Below are positions 13,708 to 20,121 of a stretch of DNA of 24,592 bases, in pieces (position 1 is the stretch's first letter; the number at the start of each line of letters is the position of its first letter). Source of the stretch: a virus. A model generated the notes under the pieces. The model did not search any database, had not been told where the DNA came from, and saw only the letters and a list, made by a program, of their open reading frames with translations. The translations under genes were made by a program, and so were the position numbers. The DNA lies in IMG/VR virus record IMGVR_UViG_3300045455_000024, positions 1-24,592 of that record; one strand, given 5' to 3'.

Positions 13708-15642
13708 TTAATCTTTTTTATAAAATGGGCACAAGAACCCATCGGCACGAAGCAAAAGTCCTTTTGCCCAGGGAGGGGTTTCTGCCATACAGCTACAAAT
13801 AGACTCAAGCGACACATCTGGTGATGCTTCAATGACTACCTCATCGTGAACGCTCATAACAATGGAGAGTCCCATACTATCCAGTCTCCGCATGGCATAG
13901 CAGAGGATGTCACGGGAAATTGCCTGCACGATGTTTTCCACAAACTTGGGACCATAGGATTCGATGCGCTCCCATTTTTTCGTCGCACCCACCCCTTCGT
14001 AGGTAACAGCGTCACCTCCAAAGCGGTTCTGACCGATTTTAGGCTTCACATAGGCAAGCCGCCTGCCGGAGGGCAGGGTTATAAACAGCATTCCGCTTTT
14101 GCACTCAAAACGGATACCGTGAGTGTCTGTTGTTGTCCGTTCCCGAACTGCGGTCATGGCCGCCTTGTCCACGTCCCACCATAGCCGCACAATGTTGGGA
14201 TTGGCAGTTCTCCAAGCATTCACCAACGGTTGTAGTTCTTCTTCCGTGACACCCATATCCAATGCACCCATGGCTTTTAATGCGCCTACCGAGCCACCGT
14301 AGCCAAGGGCGAGCTCCGCAATCTTACCCTTCTGACGGAGCGGGCTGCCCTTGGTGATATCCTCAATGGGCACTTGGAACATCTGACTCGCCGAAGCTTC
14401 ATAGATCTTACCGTGGGTAGCAAACACCTCATTACGCCACATTTCCCCAGCAAGCCATGCTATGACACGAGCTTCAATCGCACTGAAGTCGGCTACGATG
14501 AAATTACAGCCCGGTTTCGGAACAAAGGCTGTACGGATGAGTTCGGACAGGACACCGGGAACGGAATCATAGAGGGCTTCCAGCATTTCGAAGTCGCCGC
14601 TTTTCACAAGGCTTCGAGCCTGTGCTAAATCCGGTAGATGGTTCTGGGGAAGGTTCTGCACCTGAATTAACCTACCCGCCCAGCGCCCGGTTCGGTTTGC
14701 ACCATAAAACTGCAAGAGCCCTCTGGCCCTGCTGTCTGAGCAGACGACACTCTCCATGGCGGTGTATTTCTTTACACTGCTCTTGGCCAAGGATTGCCTG
14801 AGTGTCAACACCTCTGCCAGATTCTCCGGTGCTGTTTTCAGCAGTTCCTTAACCGCCGCCTTACCAAGGATGTCTGTCTCCAGACCGTTATCAGCCAGCC
14901 ACGCCTTCATCTGAGTAACCGAGTTGGGATTCTCCAGTGCGGTCATTTCCTTCATTAGTCGGGTAAGTTTAACCTTTGCCCGCTCGTCACATCGGATTGC
15001 TTCTGTAACCAGACCCATGTCCAGCCGAATACCTCTGTCATTGATATGCTGATCAAGAATATAGTTCTGCCACTCGTCCTCCGGCACCGGGAACTTTTGA
15101 AGTCGCCCCTGAATCGCTATTTCGGTCTCCACGTCACGGGCGTTATATGCTTTGAACTGCTCCCATTTGTCCGGCGCGTCGGCGGGGAGATTCCGTGTGC
15201 GTCCGCCGTTAGCCTTGGTGGGCTTGCAGGGTACGGAGAAATATCGGATGAGGTCTTTTCCTTCCTTCAGCTTCTGCTTTTCCAATCCGAGCACCGCACC
15301 TGCGCCTTCCAGGGATAGGGGAAGTCCCATGTACGCAGCCCAGATCATGGTGCATCGCCATGATTCCGGTTCCAACCAGTTGCCCAGATAACGTGATAAA
15401 CAAATCCGCTCAAACTGGGCGTTGAAGGCCCATTTCGTGACATTTTTATCTACCAAAGCTTCCTTGATTTCCTCCGTCAATGTCTCGCCGTTTGCCAAAT
15501 CAATGACATGTACCTTTCCTCCGTCAATGGCGTAACCGAACAGCAAAATTTCAAAAGCCGGTGATTCAGCATACTTGTACACACCGCACTTGGATAGGTC
15601 ACGATCGCTATATGTTTCAATATCGATGCTAAGATTTCTCAT
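13708..15642 (-). CDS. phage DNA polymerase, family A, with 3'-5' exonuclease
   Basis: A 644-residue replicative polymerase preceded by GGAGGGCGT. The N-terminal DnaQ-like exonuclease shows SIDIETYS (residues 5-12) and KWAFNAQFE (exo II). The polymerase domain has motif A FIVADFSAIEARVIAWLAGE (about 384), motif B with RQKGKIAELALGYGG (about 441) and motif C MSVHDEVV (about 599). It is shorter than bacterial Pol I because there is no 5' nuclease domain, as usual in phages. It lies downstream of the DUF2815 gene across a GC hairpin that may moderate its expression. All catalytic motifs are intact. Confidence 0.97.
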   Translation of the reverse strand: MRNLSIDIETYSDRDLSKCGVYKYAESPAFEILLFGYAIDGGKVHVIDLANGETLTEEIKEALVDKNVTKWAFNAQFERICLSRYLGNWLEPESWRCTMIWAAYMGLPLSLEGAGAVLGLEKQKLKEGKDLIRYFSVPCKPTKANGGRTRNLPADAPDKWEQFKAYNARDVETEIAIQGRLQKFPVPEDEWQNYILDQHINDRGIRLDMGLVTEAIRCDERAKVKLTRLMKEMTALENPNSVTQMKAWLADNGLETDILGKAAVKELLKTAPENLAEVLTLRQSLAKSSVKKYTAMESVVCSDSRARGLLQFYGANRTGRWAGRLIQVQNLPQNHLPDLAQARSLVKSGDFEMLEALYDSVPGVLSELIRTAFVPKPGCNFIVADFSAIEARVIAWLAGEMWRNEVFATHGKIYEASASQMFQVPIEDITKGSPLRQKGKIAELALGYGGSVGALKAMGALDMGVTEEELQPLVNAWRTANPNIVRLWWDVDKAAMTAVRERTTTDTHGIRFECKSGMLFITLPSGRRLAYVKPKIGQNRFGGDAVTYEGVGATKKWERIESYGPKFVENIVQAISRDILCYAMRRLDSMGLSIVMSVHDEVVIEASPDVSLESICSCMAETPPWAKGLLLRADGFLCPFYKKD

Positions 15643-15658
15643 ACGCCCTCCATAGCGG

Positions 15659-15686
15659 AAAAGGGCGGCAAGTTATCCCGCCGCCC
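15659..15686 (-). terminator. hairpin with short U-tract between DUF2815 and polymerase
   Basis: GGGCGGC (15686-15680 on the minus strand) and GCCGCCC (15669-15663) form a perfect seven-pair GC stem with a ten-base loop, followed by TTTTCC. The U-tract is short, so it may be a partial terminator that reduces polymerase expression, or an mRNA stability element. Confidence 0.55.
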
Positions 15687-15707
15687 CATCCATGGTTGTT
15701 TTTGCTG

Positions 15708-16289
15708 TTATTCCAGAAAGTCTTCGCTATCATAATCCGAGGTGAAATCGTCAGCTGCACTGGTCTTGCCGCCAAGCGGCTCTCCATCGCGAATTTTTTG
15801 GATATTCCCCAGTCCGCAGGCGATGCCGCGATTACCGTTGGAATTGAAAGCGTAGAAGTTCACACTGACCCTTGCATACACACCGGAGTAAACCTCCGAA
15901 CGGCTCAGGATGGGGTTAAGCGCCTTGTCCACAATCTCCGGTGCGGAGTTGCTGTTGGCATTTACGAAGTAGCTGTTTGCATAGGCTTCGTCGTCCGGAC
16001 GATCGATGTCACCATCGCGGAGCGGGAGTTTCAAAGCGGCCTTGTTTGGAATTTTGCCGCCGAACTTACCGCGCCCTTCTTCGATAGCTGCATCCACTGC
16101 GCCATTGATGGCTGCGATGGTCTTGGTGTCACTTTTGGGAATGATGAGAGACACGCTGTACTTAGGTGTCCCGCCATTGATAGACTTCGGCTCGTGGACG
16201 TTGGCATAGCTCAGACGAACAATGCCTGTGATAACCTTGGTGGGGCTTAATTTTGCCCCGGTATTTACTCTGTTTGCTGTGTTTGACAT
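15708..16289 (-). CDS. DUF2815 protein, probable ssDNA-binding protein
   Basis: A 193-residue protein whose ribosome-binding site (AAAGGAGG) lies in the last codons of the DUF2800 gene. It matches DUF2815: VITGIVRLSYANVHEP, then PKYSVSLIIPK and VYARVSVNFYAFNSNGNRGIACGLGNIQKI, a beta-rich OB-like core. It ends in a very acidic tail (DDFTSDYDSEDFLE), the kind single-stranded DNA-binding proteins such as T7 gp2.5 use to contact polymerase and helicase. Its place between a Cas4-like nuclease and the polymerase supports a replication/recombination role. Confidence 0.88.
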   Translation of the reverse strand: MSNTANRVNTGAKLSPTKVITGIVRLSYANVHEPKSINGGTPKYSVSLIIPKSDTKTIAAINGAVDAAIEEGRGKFGGKIPNKAALKLPLRDGDIDRPDDEAYANSYFVNANSNSAPEIVDKALNPILSRSEVYSGVYARVSVNFYAFNSNGNRGIACGLGNIQKIRDGEPLGGKTSAADDFTSDYDSEDFLE

Positions 16290-16291
16290 GG

Positions 16292-17428
16292 TTACATTTC
16301 CTCCTTAAAATCATGTTTTGCAGATGTATTGATTGCCTGACGCTTGTCCGAAAGCGGAACTAGCGTCGGCTTACCAGGAGGTTTTTCAATAAGACCGCCG
16401 AGAATTTCCTGAAATTTTGCCTTGCCGAGCAGTTTTTCCATCGCAGTAATGCCGATAAGCTTAGTCTCATAGATGTCACGATACCCAGCTGCCTTAGCCG
16501 CTTCTGCGACGGCTTCTTCGTTTGAATACTTCCTAATGGAACGCCCTTCAACCAGCTTGAAGCCGCGCCACTCCTTACCGTGGCTGACCGCCGCTTCCAA
16601 AGCGTATGCTTTAATGTCGTTAGCCCAGGATGTCAGGTCGTCCAGTTTGGTAAGGATTTCTTCAATGTCGGTGTCCGTAAGCAGTGGGGGCAGTGTGAAT
16701 TCGAACCGGGCTAGCTTGAGCTTTTCCTCTGCCCGTGCACGGCACTTCACCGCCGCACGGCAGAACTGGCAGTGCTCGCCTGGGACATAATCACCGTCGC
16801 CTTTGAAGGCGATTGCCGCTGTGGGCTTTAAGATTTCCTCTGCCCACTGGTACAGCGATTCCTTGAAAACCGTATGGGCGCTGACGTTTTCACGGCGTGG
16901 CTGGTAGATGGTCATGGACACTGTGCTGATGTCATAGATGCCATCGAAAAGCTCCAGGGCACCAAGGGCATACAGCTTCATTTGCGGATTATCCTCCGCA
17001 CTGACAAGGACACCCTGACCATACTTAAAGTCAATGATGTGGAGTACCTCGTCTGCAATAATTACGCAGTCACCCGTGCCAAAGCCGTCTGGCACGTATT
17101 TAGAGAAGTTTAGCCGTTGTTCAATAAGGACTTGTGGGTCGGCACACGTTTTCATTGCCAGAGCAATCTGCTCCAGTACAAACTCCACATAGTCATCCGT
17201 GTATGAGTCCATCTCTTCGGAGTCGTACTGTAAGATGGGTTTTTTCGACCGCATCTTCAGCGCACGGCGCAGCTTATGCTCAGCCAGTGCGTGAGCAGCC
17301 GTGCCTTCTGCAGCCGCCTCGCCGCTGTTATCCTGAAATGTCTGCTCCAGTCGTGCCGAGGGTGTGCAATTCATCCAGCGATGGGCAGCGGAAGCGGAGA
17401 GCAGTGCATGTTGTTTTTCTTCACTCAT
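16292..17428 (-). CDS. DUF2800 protein, PD-(D/E)XK (Cas4/RecB-like) nuclease
   Basis: A 378-residue protein with the signature of DUF2800: SASAAHRWMNCTPSARLE, GEAAAEGTAAHALAEHKL, then the nuclease core FGTGDCVIIADEVLHIIDFKYGQG split over residues of about 117-137. Cys21 and the GEHCQFCRAAVKC cluster (about 219-230) could bind a 4Fe-4S cluster, as in Cas4 and AddB. It probably resects or processes DNA ends with the DUF2815 partner encoded two bases downstream. The ATG overlaps the stop of the upstream gene, so the three genes are tightly coupled. Confidence 0.9.
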   Translation of the reverse strand: MSEEKQHALLSASAAHRWMNCTPSARLEQTFQDNSGEAAAEGTAAHALAEHKLRRALKMRSKKPILQYDSEEMDSYTDDYVEFVLEQIALAMKTCADPQVLIEQRLNFSKYVPDGFGTGDCVIIADEVLHIIDFKYGQGVLVSAEDNPQMKLYALGALELFDGIYDISTVSMTIYQPRRENVSAHTVFKESLYQWAEEILKPTAAIAFKGDGDYVPGEHCQFCRAAVKCRARAEEKLKLARFEFTLPPLLTDTDIEEILTKLDDLTSWANDIKAYALEAAVSHGKEWRGFKLVEGRSIRKYSNEEAVAEAAKAAGYRDIYETKLIGITAMEKLLGKAKFQEILGGLIEKPPGKPTLVPLSDKRQAINTSAKHDFKEEM

Positions 17429-17748
17429 TTCAGCCCCTCCGCATCTGCCAGTAGTGCAGCATAATTCGCCGGGTCTATCTGGCCGAGTTTGGGAGCGCCG
17501 TACTTTTCCAGCAGAGCCCGCACATCAGCTGTAAAACCTTGCTGGCTCTTGTCGGCCAGCACAGCCCGCACCTGTTCCAGCGTAACCGCCTTTGCCGCAG
17601 GCTTTGCTTCCTTTGCTGTGGCTGGTTTTTTAGCCTGGGCAGCTTCAGCAGGTTCATTGCCCGCCATCGCTTCCGCGACCGCCTGCAGGCTGTCCGCAAG
17701 GGAGCGCAGATCGCCCACTACATCAAGTAACAGCTTGGTTTTGCTCAC
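17425..17748 (-). CDS. conserved phage hypothetical protein (replication module)
   Basis: The GTG at 17748 after GGAGGTGAAAACC gives 107 residues. It begins MSKTKLLLDVVGDLRSLADSL, has an Ala/Lys-rich linker, and ends with VTLEQVRAVLADKSQQGFTADVRALLEKYGAPKLGQIDP, a C-terminal helical motif seen in many Firmicutes phage proteins of this size, some mislabelled as 'rrp5' rRNA biogenesis proteins. It lies directly before the DUF2800 gene and is coupled to it. Its biochemical role is unknown; the architecture (coiled helix, flexible linker, small C-terminal domain) suggests an adaptor. Confidence 0.82.
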   Translation of the reverse strand: MSKTKLLLDVVGDLRSLADSLQAVAEAMAGNEPAEAAQAKKPATAKEAKPAAKAVTLEQVRAVLADKSQQGFTADVRALLEKYGAPKLGQIDPANYAALLADAEGLK

Positions 17749-17935
17749 GGTTTTCACCTCCCTCCTCAACAATGGACAGTGCCTTTACGCTGTCCCCCGG
17801 AACGATGACCGTCAGCCTTCGCTTGTCACCTAACAGGATGCGCAGCAGCTTTTCCCGCACGGTGACATGGCGGCAGCCGACTATCCCGCCGTCCTGCGGT
17901 TCCTTTGAAACACTGATTTTGAGTATGTGTTTCAC
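17723..17935 (-). CDS. conserved small phage protein
   Basis: A 70-residue protein beginning with GTG: MKHILKISVSKEPQDGG, then CRHVTVREKLLRILLGDKRRLTVIVPGDSVKALSI. It is a small, beta-rich, basic protein that I recall from many clostridial prophages in this position, without known function. Its start overlaps the stop of a 19-codon reading frame in the hairpin leader (GTGA), which suggests possible coupling to translation of a leader peptide. It overlaps the next gene by 26 bases. Confidence 0.78.
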   Translation of the reverse strand: MKHILKISVSKEPQDGGIVGCRHVTVREKLLRILLGDKRRLTVIVPGDSVKALSIVEEGGENREQNQAVT

Positions 17936-17991
17936 TTGGAATCACCTTGCCTTTCCGAAGGCTGATTTTGTTTGCCTTCGCCATATACCAT
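17932..17991 (-). promoter_or_regulatory. hairpin leader, copy 2, with possible leader peptide
   Basis: CGAAGGC (17980-17974) pairs with GCCTTCG (17962-17956) around an 11-base loop with AACAAAA, followed by GGAAAGG, as in copy 1. A 19-codon frame (MVYGEGKQNQPSERQGDSK) starts at ATG 17991 and ends in a GTGA overlap with the downstream gene. The matching frame in copy 1 reads VAYTEG...PSER. There is no Shine-Dalgarno before the small frame, so translation is uncertain. Confidence 0.6.
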
Positions 17992-18014
17992 GTGGCGATG
18001 GTAAATCGGATGGT

Positions 18015-18407
18015 CTATGACAGGATTTTTTTCAGCTTGTCCTTTGCGCGGTTAACGGCATGGCGAATAGCTGATTCATCTTTCCCTTCGAGTTTGGCTA
18101 GGTCTGTGTATGACCAGCCCTCAATACAGCACTTTTGAATAAGGTATTGCTGACGTTCTGTAAGCTGCGACATGGCATGGCTGACTGCTTCAGAACTCAT
18201 AAGGTCAGCAAGTAAGTCTGTACCGTCAGAAAAGAAGCGCACATCCTCATAGGTGAAGGTGCTTAATTGGGTGTGGCGGTCAGGACGGCTGTTTCGCCGG
18301 TCGTTGCTCTTCTCTGCTGCCACGGATTCCAAGTAGAAGGTTCCGACCTCGTCGGATACTTCCAGTTCGATAATTTTGCCATCTGCGTCTTTGTAATTGA
18401 TTTTCAT
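18015..18407 (-). CDS. sigma-70 family-like phage protein (region 4)
   Basis: A 130-residue protein. The C-terminal part, LTERQQYLIQKCCIEGWSYTDLAKLEGKDESAIRHAVNRA with KDKLKKIL after it (given in pieces: residues of about 83-130), is a clear sigma region 4 helix-turn-helix. The N-terminal half lacks a recognisable region 2, so it may work as an anti-sigma-like or activator protein rather than a complete sigma factor. The Shine-Dalgarno GGAG is sequestered in a hairpin with a GAAA tetraloop immediately before the ATG, which predicts post-transcriptional control. It follows the zinc-ribbon gene after a 156-base structured leader. Confidence 0.85.
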   Translation of the reverse strand: MKINYKDADGKIIELEVSDEVGTFYLESVAAEKSNDRRNSRPDRHTQLSTFTYEDVRFFSDGTDLLADLMSSEAVSHAMSQLTERQQYLIQKCCIEGWSYTDLAKLEGKDESAIRHAVNRAKDKLKKILS

Positions 18408-18530
18408 TGTTTGGCTCCTTTCGGAGCCTGAACAAGCAACTACAAAGCAAAGAACGAGCCTAAACGCATAGCTTTACAGCTACTTGTCAGGCTCGTCCGT
18501 CATATTTAATCTCTGCCGCTTATAGCGGCA
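18408..18530 (-). ncRNA. structured leader of the sigma-like gene, candidate RNA switch
   Basis: In 5'-3' order on the minus strand: hairpin TGCCGCT-ATA-AGCGGCA (18530-18514); segment 1 ACGAGCCTGA (18496-18487); inner hairpin TAGCT-GTAA-AGCTA (82-69 of 18400s); segment 2 AGGCTCGT (18461-18454); segment 3 TCAGGCTC (18431-18424); and segment 4 GGAGCC (18418-18413), which contains the Shine-Dalgarno. Segment 1 can pair perfectly over eight bases with segment 2 or with segment 3, while segment 3 can pair with segment 4 through GGCTCC-GAAA-GGAGCC. The 1-2 fold hides the ribosome-binding site; the 1-3 fold frees it. Confidence 0.55.
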
Positions 18531-18563
18531 TTTGCGTCGTGCTCAGTACAAGGTACTCAGTGG

Positions 18564-18782
18564 TTATTCAATTTTTCTCAATCCGACTTCTGCTTTACAG
18601 TGGTAGCATTTAGTGTAATAGTCCGCTTTCCAGGGGTCATTCTTTTCCATCACGTGTAACTCTGAATGTGTATTCTGCTCAGCATCAATCAGCCGACCGA
18701 AACCACAAGCTGGACAGGGTAATCGCTTTTTTTGATACTTATGTCCGAAGGGCTTCATTCGCTTTACCGTATTTGTTTGCAT
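18564..18782 (-). CDS. small zinc-ribbon protein, first early gene
   Basis: A 72-residue protein starting at ATG 18782 after GGAGGTGTTCCT. Two CxxC pairs, Cys23/Cys26 in LPCPACGFGRL and Cys59/Cys62 in YTKCYHCKAEVGL, form a typical zinc ribbon. It is probably nucleic-acid binding or a protein adaptor. It is the first gene after the repressor/protease pair and an operator-like site lies between, so it likely heads the early operon. Its specific function is not known. Confidence 0.82.
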   Translation of the reverse strand: MQTNTVKRMKPFGHKYQKKRLPCPACGFGRLIDAEQNTHSELHVMEKNDPWKADYYTKCYHCKAEVGLRKIE

Positions 18783-18807
18783 AGGAACACCTCCGCTCTT
18801 ATTGTGT

Positions 18808-18830
18808 CTATGTTAGCGAACTTGCGAACA
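18808..18830. promoter_or_regulatory. operator-like sites ahead of the early genes
   Basis: CTATGTTAGCGAAC (18808-18821) is identical over 14 bases to the site in the repressor promoter, and a second half-site TTGCGAACA follows at 18822-18830. The pair lies between immA and the first early gene. A TATATT (18841-18846 region, minus strand) could be a -10 just upstream, but no good -35 is seen. Confidence 0.6.
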
Positions 18831-18846
18831 CTGGGGTAAAATATAT

Positions 18847-18873
18847 GGAGAATCCTTAAGTTTAGAATTCTCC
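18847..18873 (-). terminator. weak hairpin downstream of immA
   Basis: GGAGAAT (18873-18867 on the minus strand) pairs with ATTCTCC (18853-18847) across a 13-base loop and is followed by ATATATTTT. The stem is short and the loop long, so it would be a weak terminator at best; it lies directly after the immA stop. Confidence 0.35.
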
Positions 18874-18877
18874 GAAT

Positions 18878-19591
18878 TTAATGGAGTAACAAGTTCAAAT
18901 CTTCAAGCCGTATCGACATAGCAGACTTGGACACATTATATATGTCGGCCATTTCCCTGATGCATAAATCAGATAAGTACACAGGGGAGAGAGCGTCAAC
19001 CGCTATTCCCAAACGTTCAGCCATCATCATCCTCACTGTCTTGGCAGGCATAATTAATGCAGCAGCCAACCGATTCGCCTGCCATTCACGAACTTCCTCA
19101 TCTGTCATAGGCAATCGCCGTGCACCATCTTCAATTTGATAAACGGCACATTGAATTTTCGGTATTACATTCCCTGGCTTTTGGTAGTAAAAACGGCGAT
19201 GAAGAATAAGGTGGGCGCACTCGTGGATGATAGTAAAGCGAACTCTCCCCTCAACTTCACTACAAAGAATCTCTTTATCGACAAATATATAACCCTTTTC
19301 AACCTCAAGCGGGTATTGTTTTGTTCGGTCGTCATTCCAGACCATCAATACTCCATCGTTGAAGCATGTACATCCTAGGGTCTTTTTGTCCTGAGATAGG
19401 TTGGCGAAGTCAATCTTTGCATCCAAGTGAAATTCCGCAAAGTGGTCTACATCCATCGCCTGCGGTGTAACAAGAAGTTCCCCCTGTTTATATATTTTGA
19501 GAATCTCCTCAGCTTTTTTCTCAAGCCGTTCTGGGGAGTAGTTGTGATACAAGCTGTTCCCTCCAATCATGGAATTGTCTTCGGCGGTCAC
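18878..19591 (-). CDS. immA: ImmA/IrrE family metallopeptidase
   Basis: A 237-residue protein with the zinc-protease motif HECAHLILH (His123, Glu124, His127) and a downstream EVREWQANRLAAALIMP helix that supplies the third ligand. In phages and integrative elements, ImmA-type proteases cleave the paired Xre repressor after DNA damage or a signal, triggering induction. The GTG start overlaps the repressor stop (GTGA), which supports this pairing. The C-terminal part (LGIAVDALSPVYLSDLCIREMADIYNVSKSAM in pieces) is probably a regulatory helical domain. It appears intact. Confidence 0.92.
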   Translation of the reverse strand: MTAEDNSMIGGNSLYHNYSPERLEKKAEEILKIYKQGELLVTPQAMDVDHFAEFHLDAKIDFANLSQDKKTLGCTCFNDGVLMVWNDDRTKQYPLEVEKGYIFVDKEILCSEVEGRVRFTIIHECAHLILHRRFYYQKPGNVIPKIQCAVYQIEDGARRLPMTDEEVREWQANRLAAALIMPAKTVRMMMAERLGIAVDALSPVYLSDLCIREMADIYNVSKSAMSIRLEDLNLLLH

Positions 19592-19965
19592 TCGCCAATT
19601 TTTTTGTTAATAAGCTCGATGACCTCCCGCCACCCCTCGTCCGAAAGGTTTCCCGATTTCGCCCTACGGAGGGCAACTCGTGCTAAGTCCTTCTCCATAA
19701 TGTATTCAGGAAGGTCGGAGGACACAGTCTTTGTTTTGGTCAGTGCTGCCAAATCCAGCATATGGGCTTTTTCCTCCTCCTGCAGTTTCAGGATTTGGGC
19801 GATTTCATCCAGTTTCTTGTCAGGGGGATATCGACGCCCTTTTTCAATATCGCTCATATAAGCGGGTGCAATATCCAGTTCAGCTGCAAATCCCCTAAGT
19901 GTTAATCCCAGAGCCTTGCGCCTTTCTTCTATGAATTTACCGAAAGCTGTCTCGTTTTCGTTCAT
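19588..19965 (-). CDS. Xre-family phage repressor
   Basis: I choose the ATG at 19965 because AAAGGAG lies at ideal spacing before it; an ATG at 19983 in the same frame overlaps that Shine-Dalgarno region. The 125-residue product has an N-terminal helix-turn-helix (FGKFIEERRKALGLTLRGFA, ELDIAPAYMSDIEKGRRYPP) of the HTH_3 type. The C-terminal half is helical and probably mediates dimerisation. It is co-transcribed with the protease that likely cleaves it. A consensus promoter and an operator-like palindrome precede it, as expected for an autoregulated lysogeny repressor. Confidence 0.93.
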   Translation of the reverse strand: MNENETAFGKFIEERRKALGLTLRGFAAELDIAPAYMSDIEKGRRYPPDKKLDEIAQILKLQEEEKAHMLDLAALTKTKTVSSDLPEYIMEKDLARVALRRAKSGNLSDEGWREVIELINKKIGE

Positions 19966-19992
19966 TATAGGCTCTCCTTTCATTTTGTGTAT

Positions 19993-20006
19993 ATGTTCGC
20001 TAACAT
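19993..20006. promoter_or_regulatory. operator-like palindrome in the repressor promoter
   Basis: ATGTTCGCTAACAT has arms ATGTT/AACAT and lies just downstream of the -10, where bound repressor would block its own transcription. The same sequence recurs at 18808-18821 before the early genes, the pattern expected for sites of one repressor. Confidence 0.6.
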
Positions 20007-20012
20007 AGTTAC

Positions 20013-20041
20013 ATTATACTCAGATCAAATTTGCTTGTCAA
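20013..20041 (-). promoter_or_regulatory. consensus sigma-A promoter of the repressor operon
   Basis: On the minus strand TTGACA (20041-20036), a 17-base spacer, and TATAAT (20018-20013): a perfect match to the housekeeping consensus. It lies between the hsd terminator and the Xre gene and would drive the repressor and immA in the lysogen. Confidence 0.93.
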
Positions 20042-20072
20042 TGCCCTGTTATAATATTGATACATTATTTTC

Positions 20073-20104
20073 AAAAAAAATAACGACGGTTGGGTTACCG
20101 CCGT
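20073..20104 (-). terminator. rho-independent terminator of the hsd locus
   Basis: ACGGCGGT (20104-20097 on the minus strand) pairs with ACCGTCGT (20090-20083) with one G-U pair and a six-base loop, then TTATTTTTTTT follows. It lies directly downstream of the hsdR remnant. Confidence 0.9.
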
Positions 20105-20121
20105 ATTCTTGCCTGATTACT

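Noticed and set aside
16292-17428. DUF2800 protein as a CRISPR Cas4
   Set aside because: The nuclease core and Cys cluster are Cas4-like, but the domain arrangement and phage replication context fit DUF2800, with no other CRISPR genes nearby.
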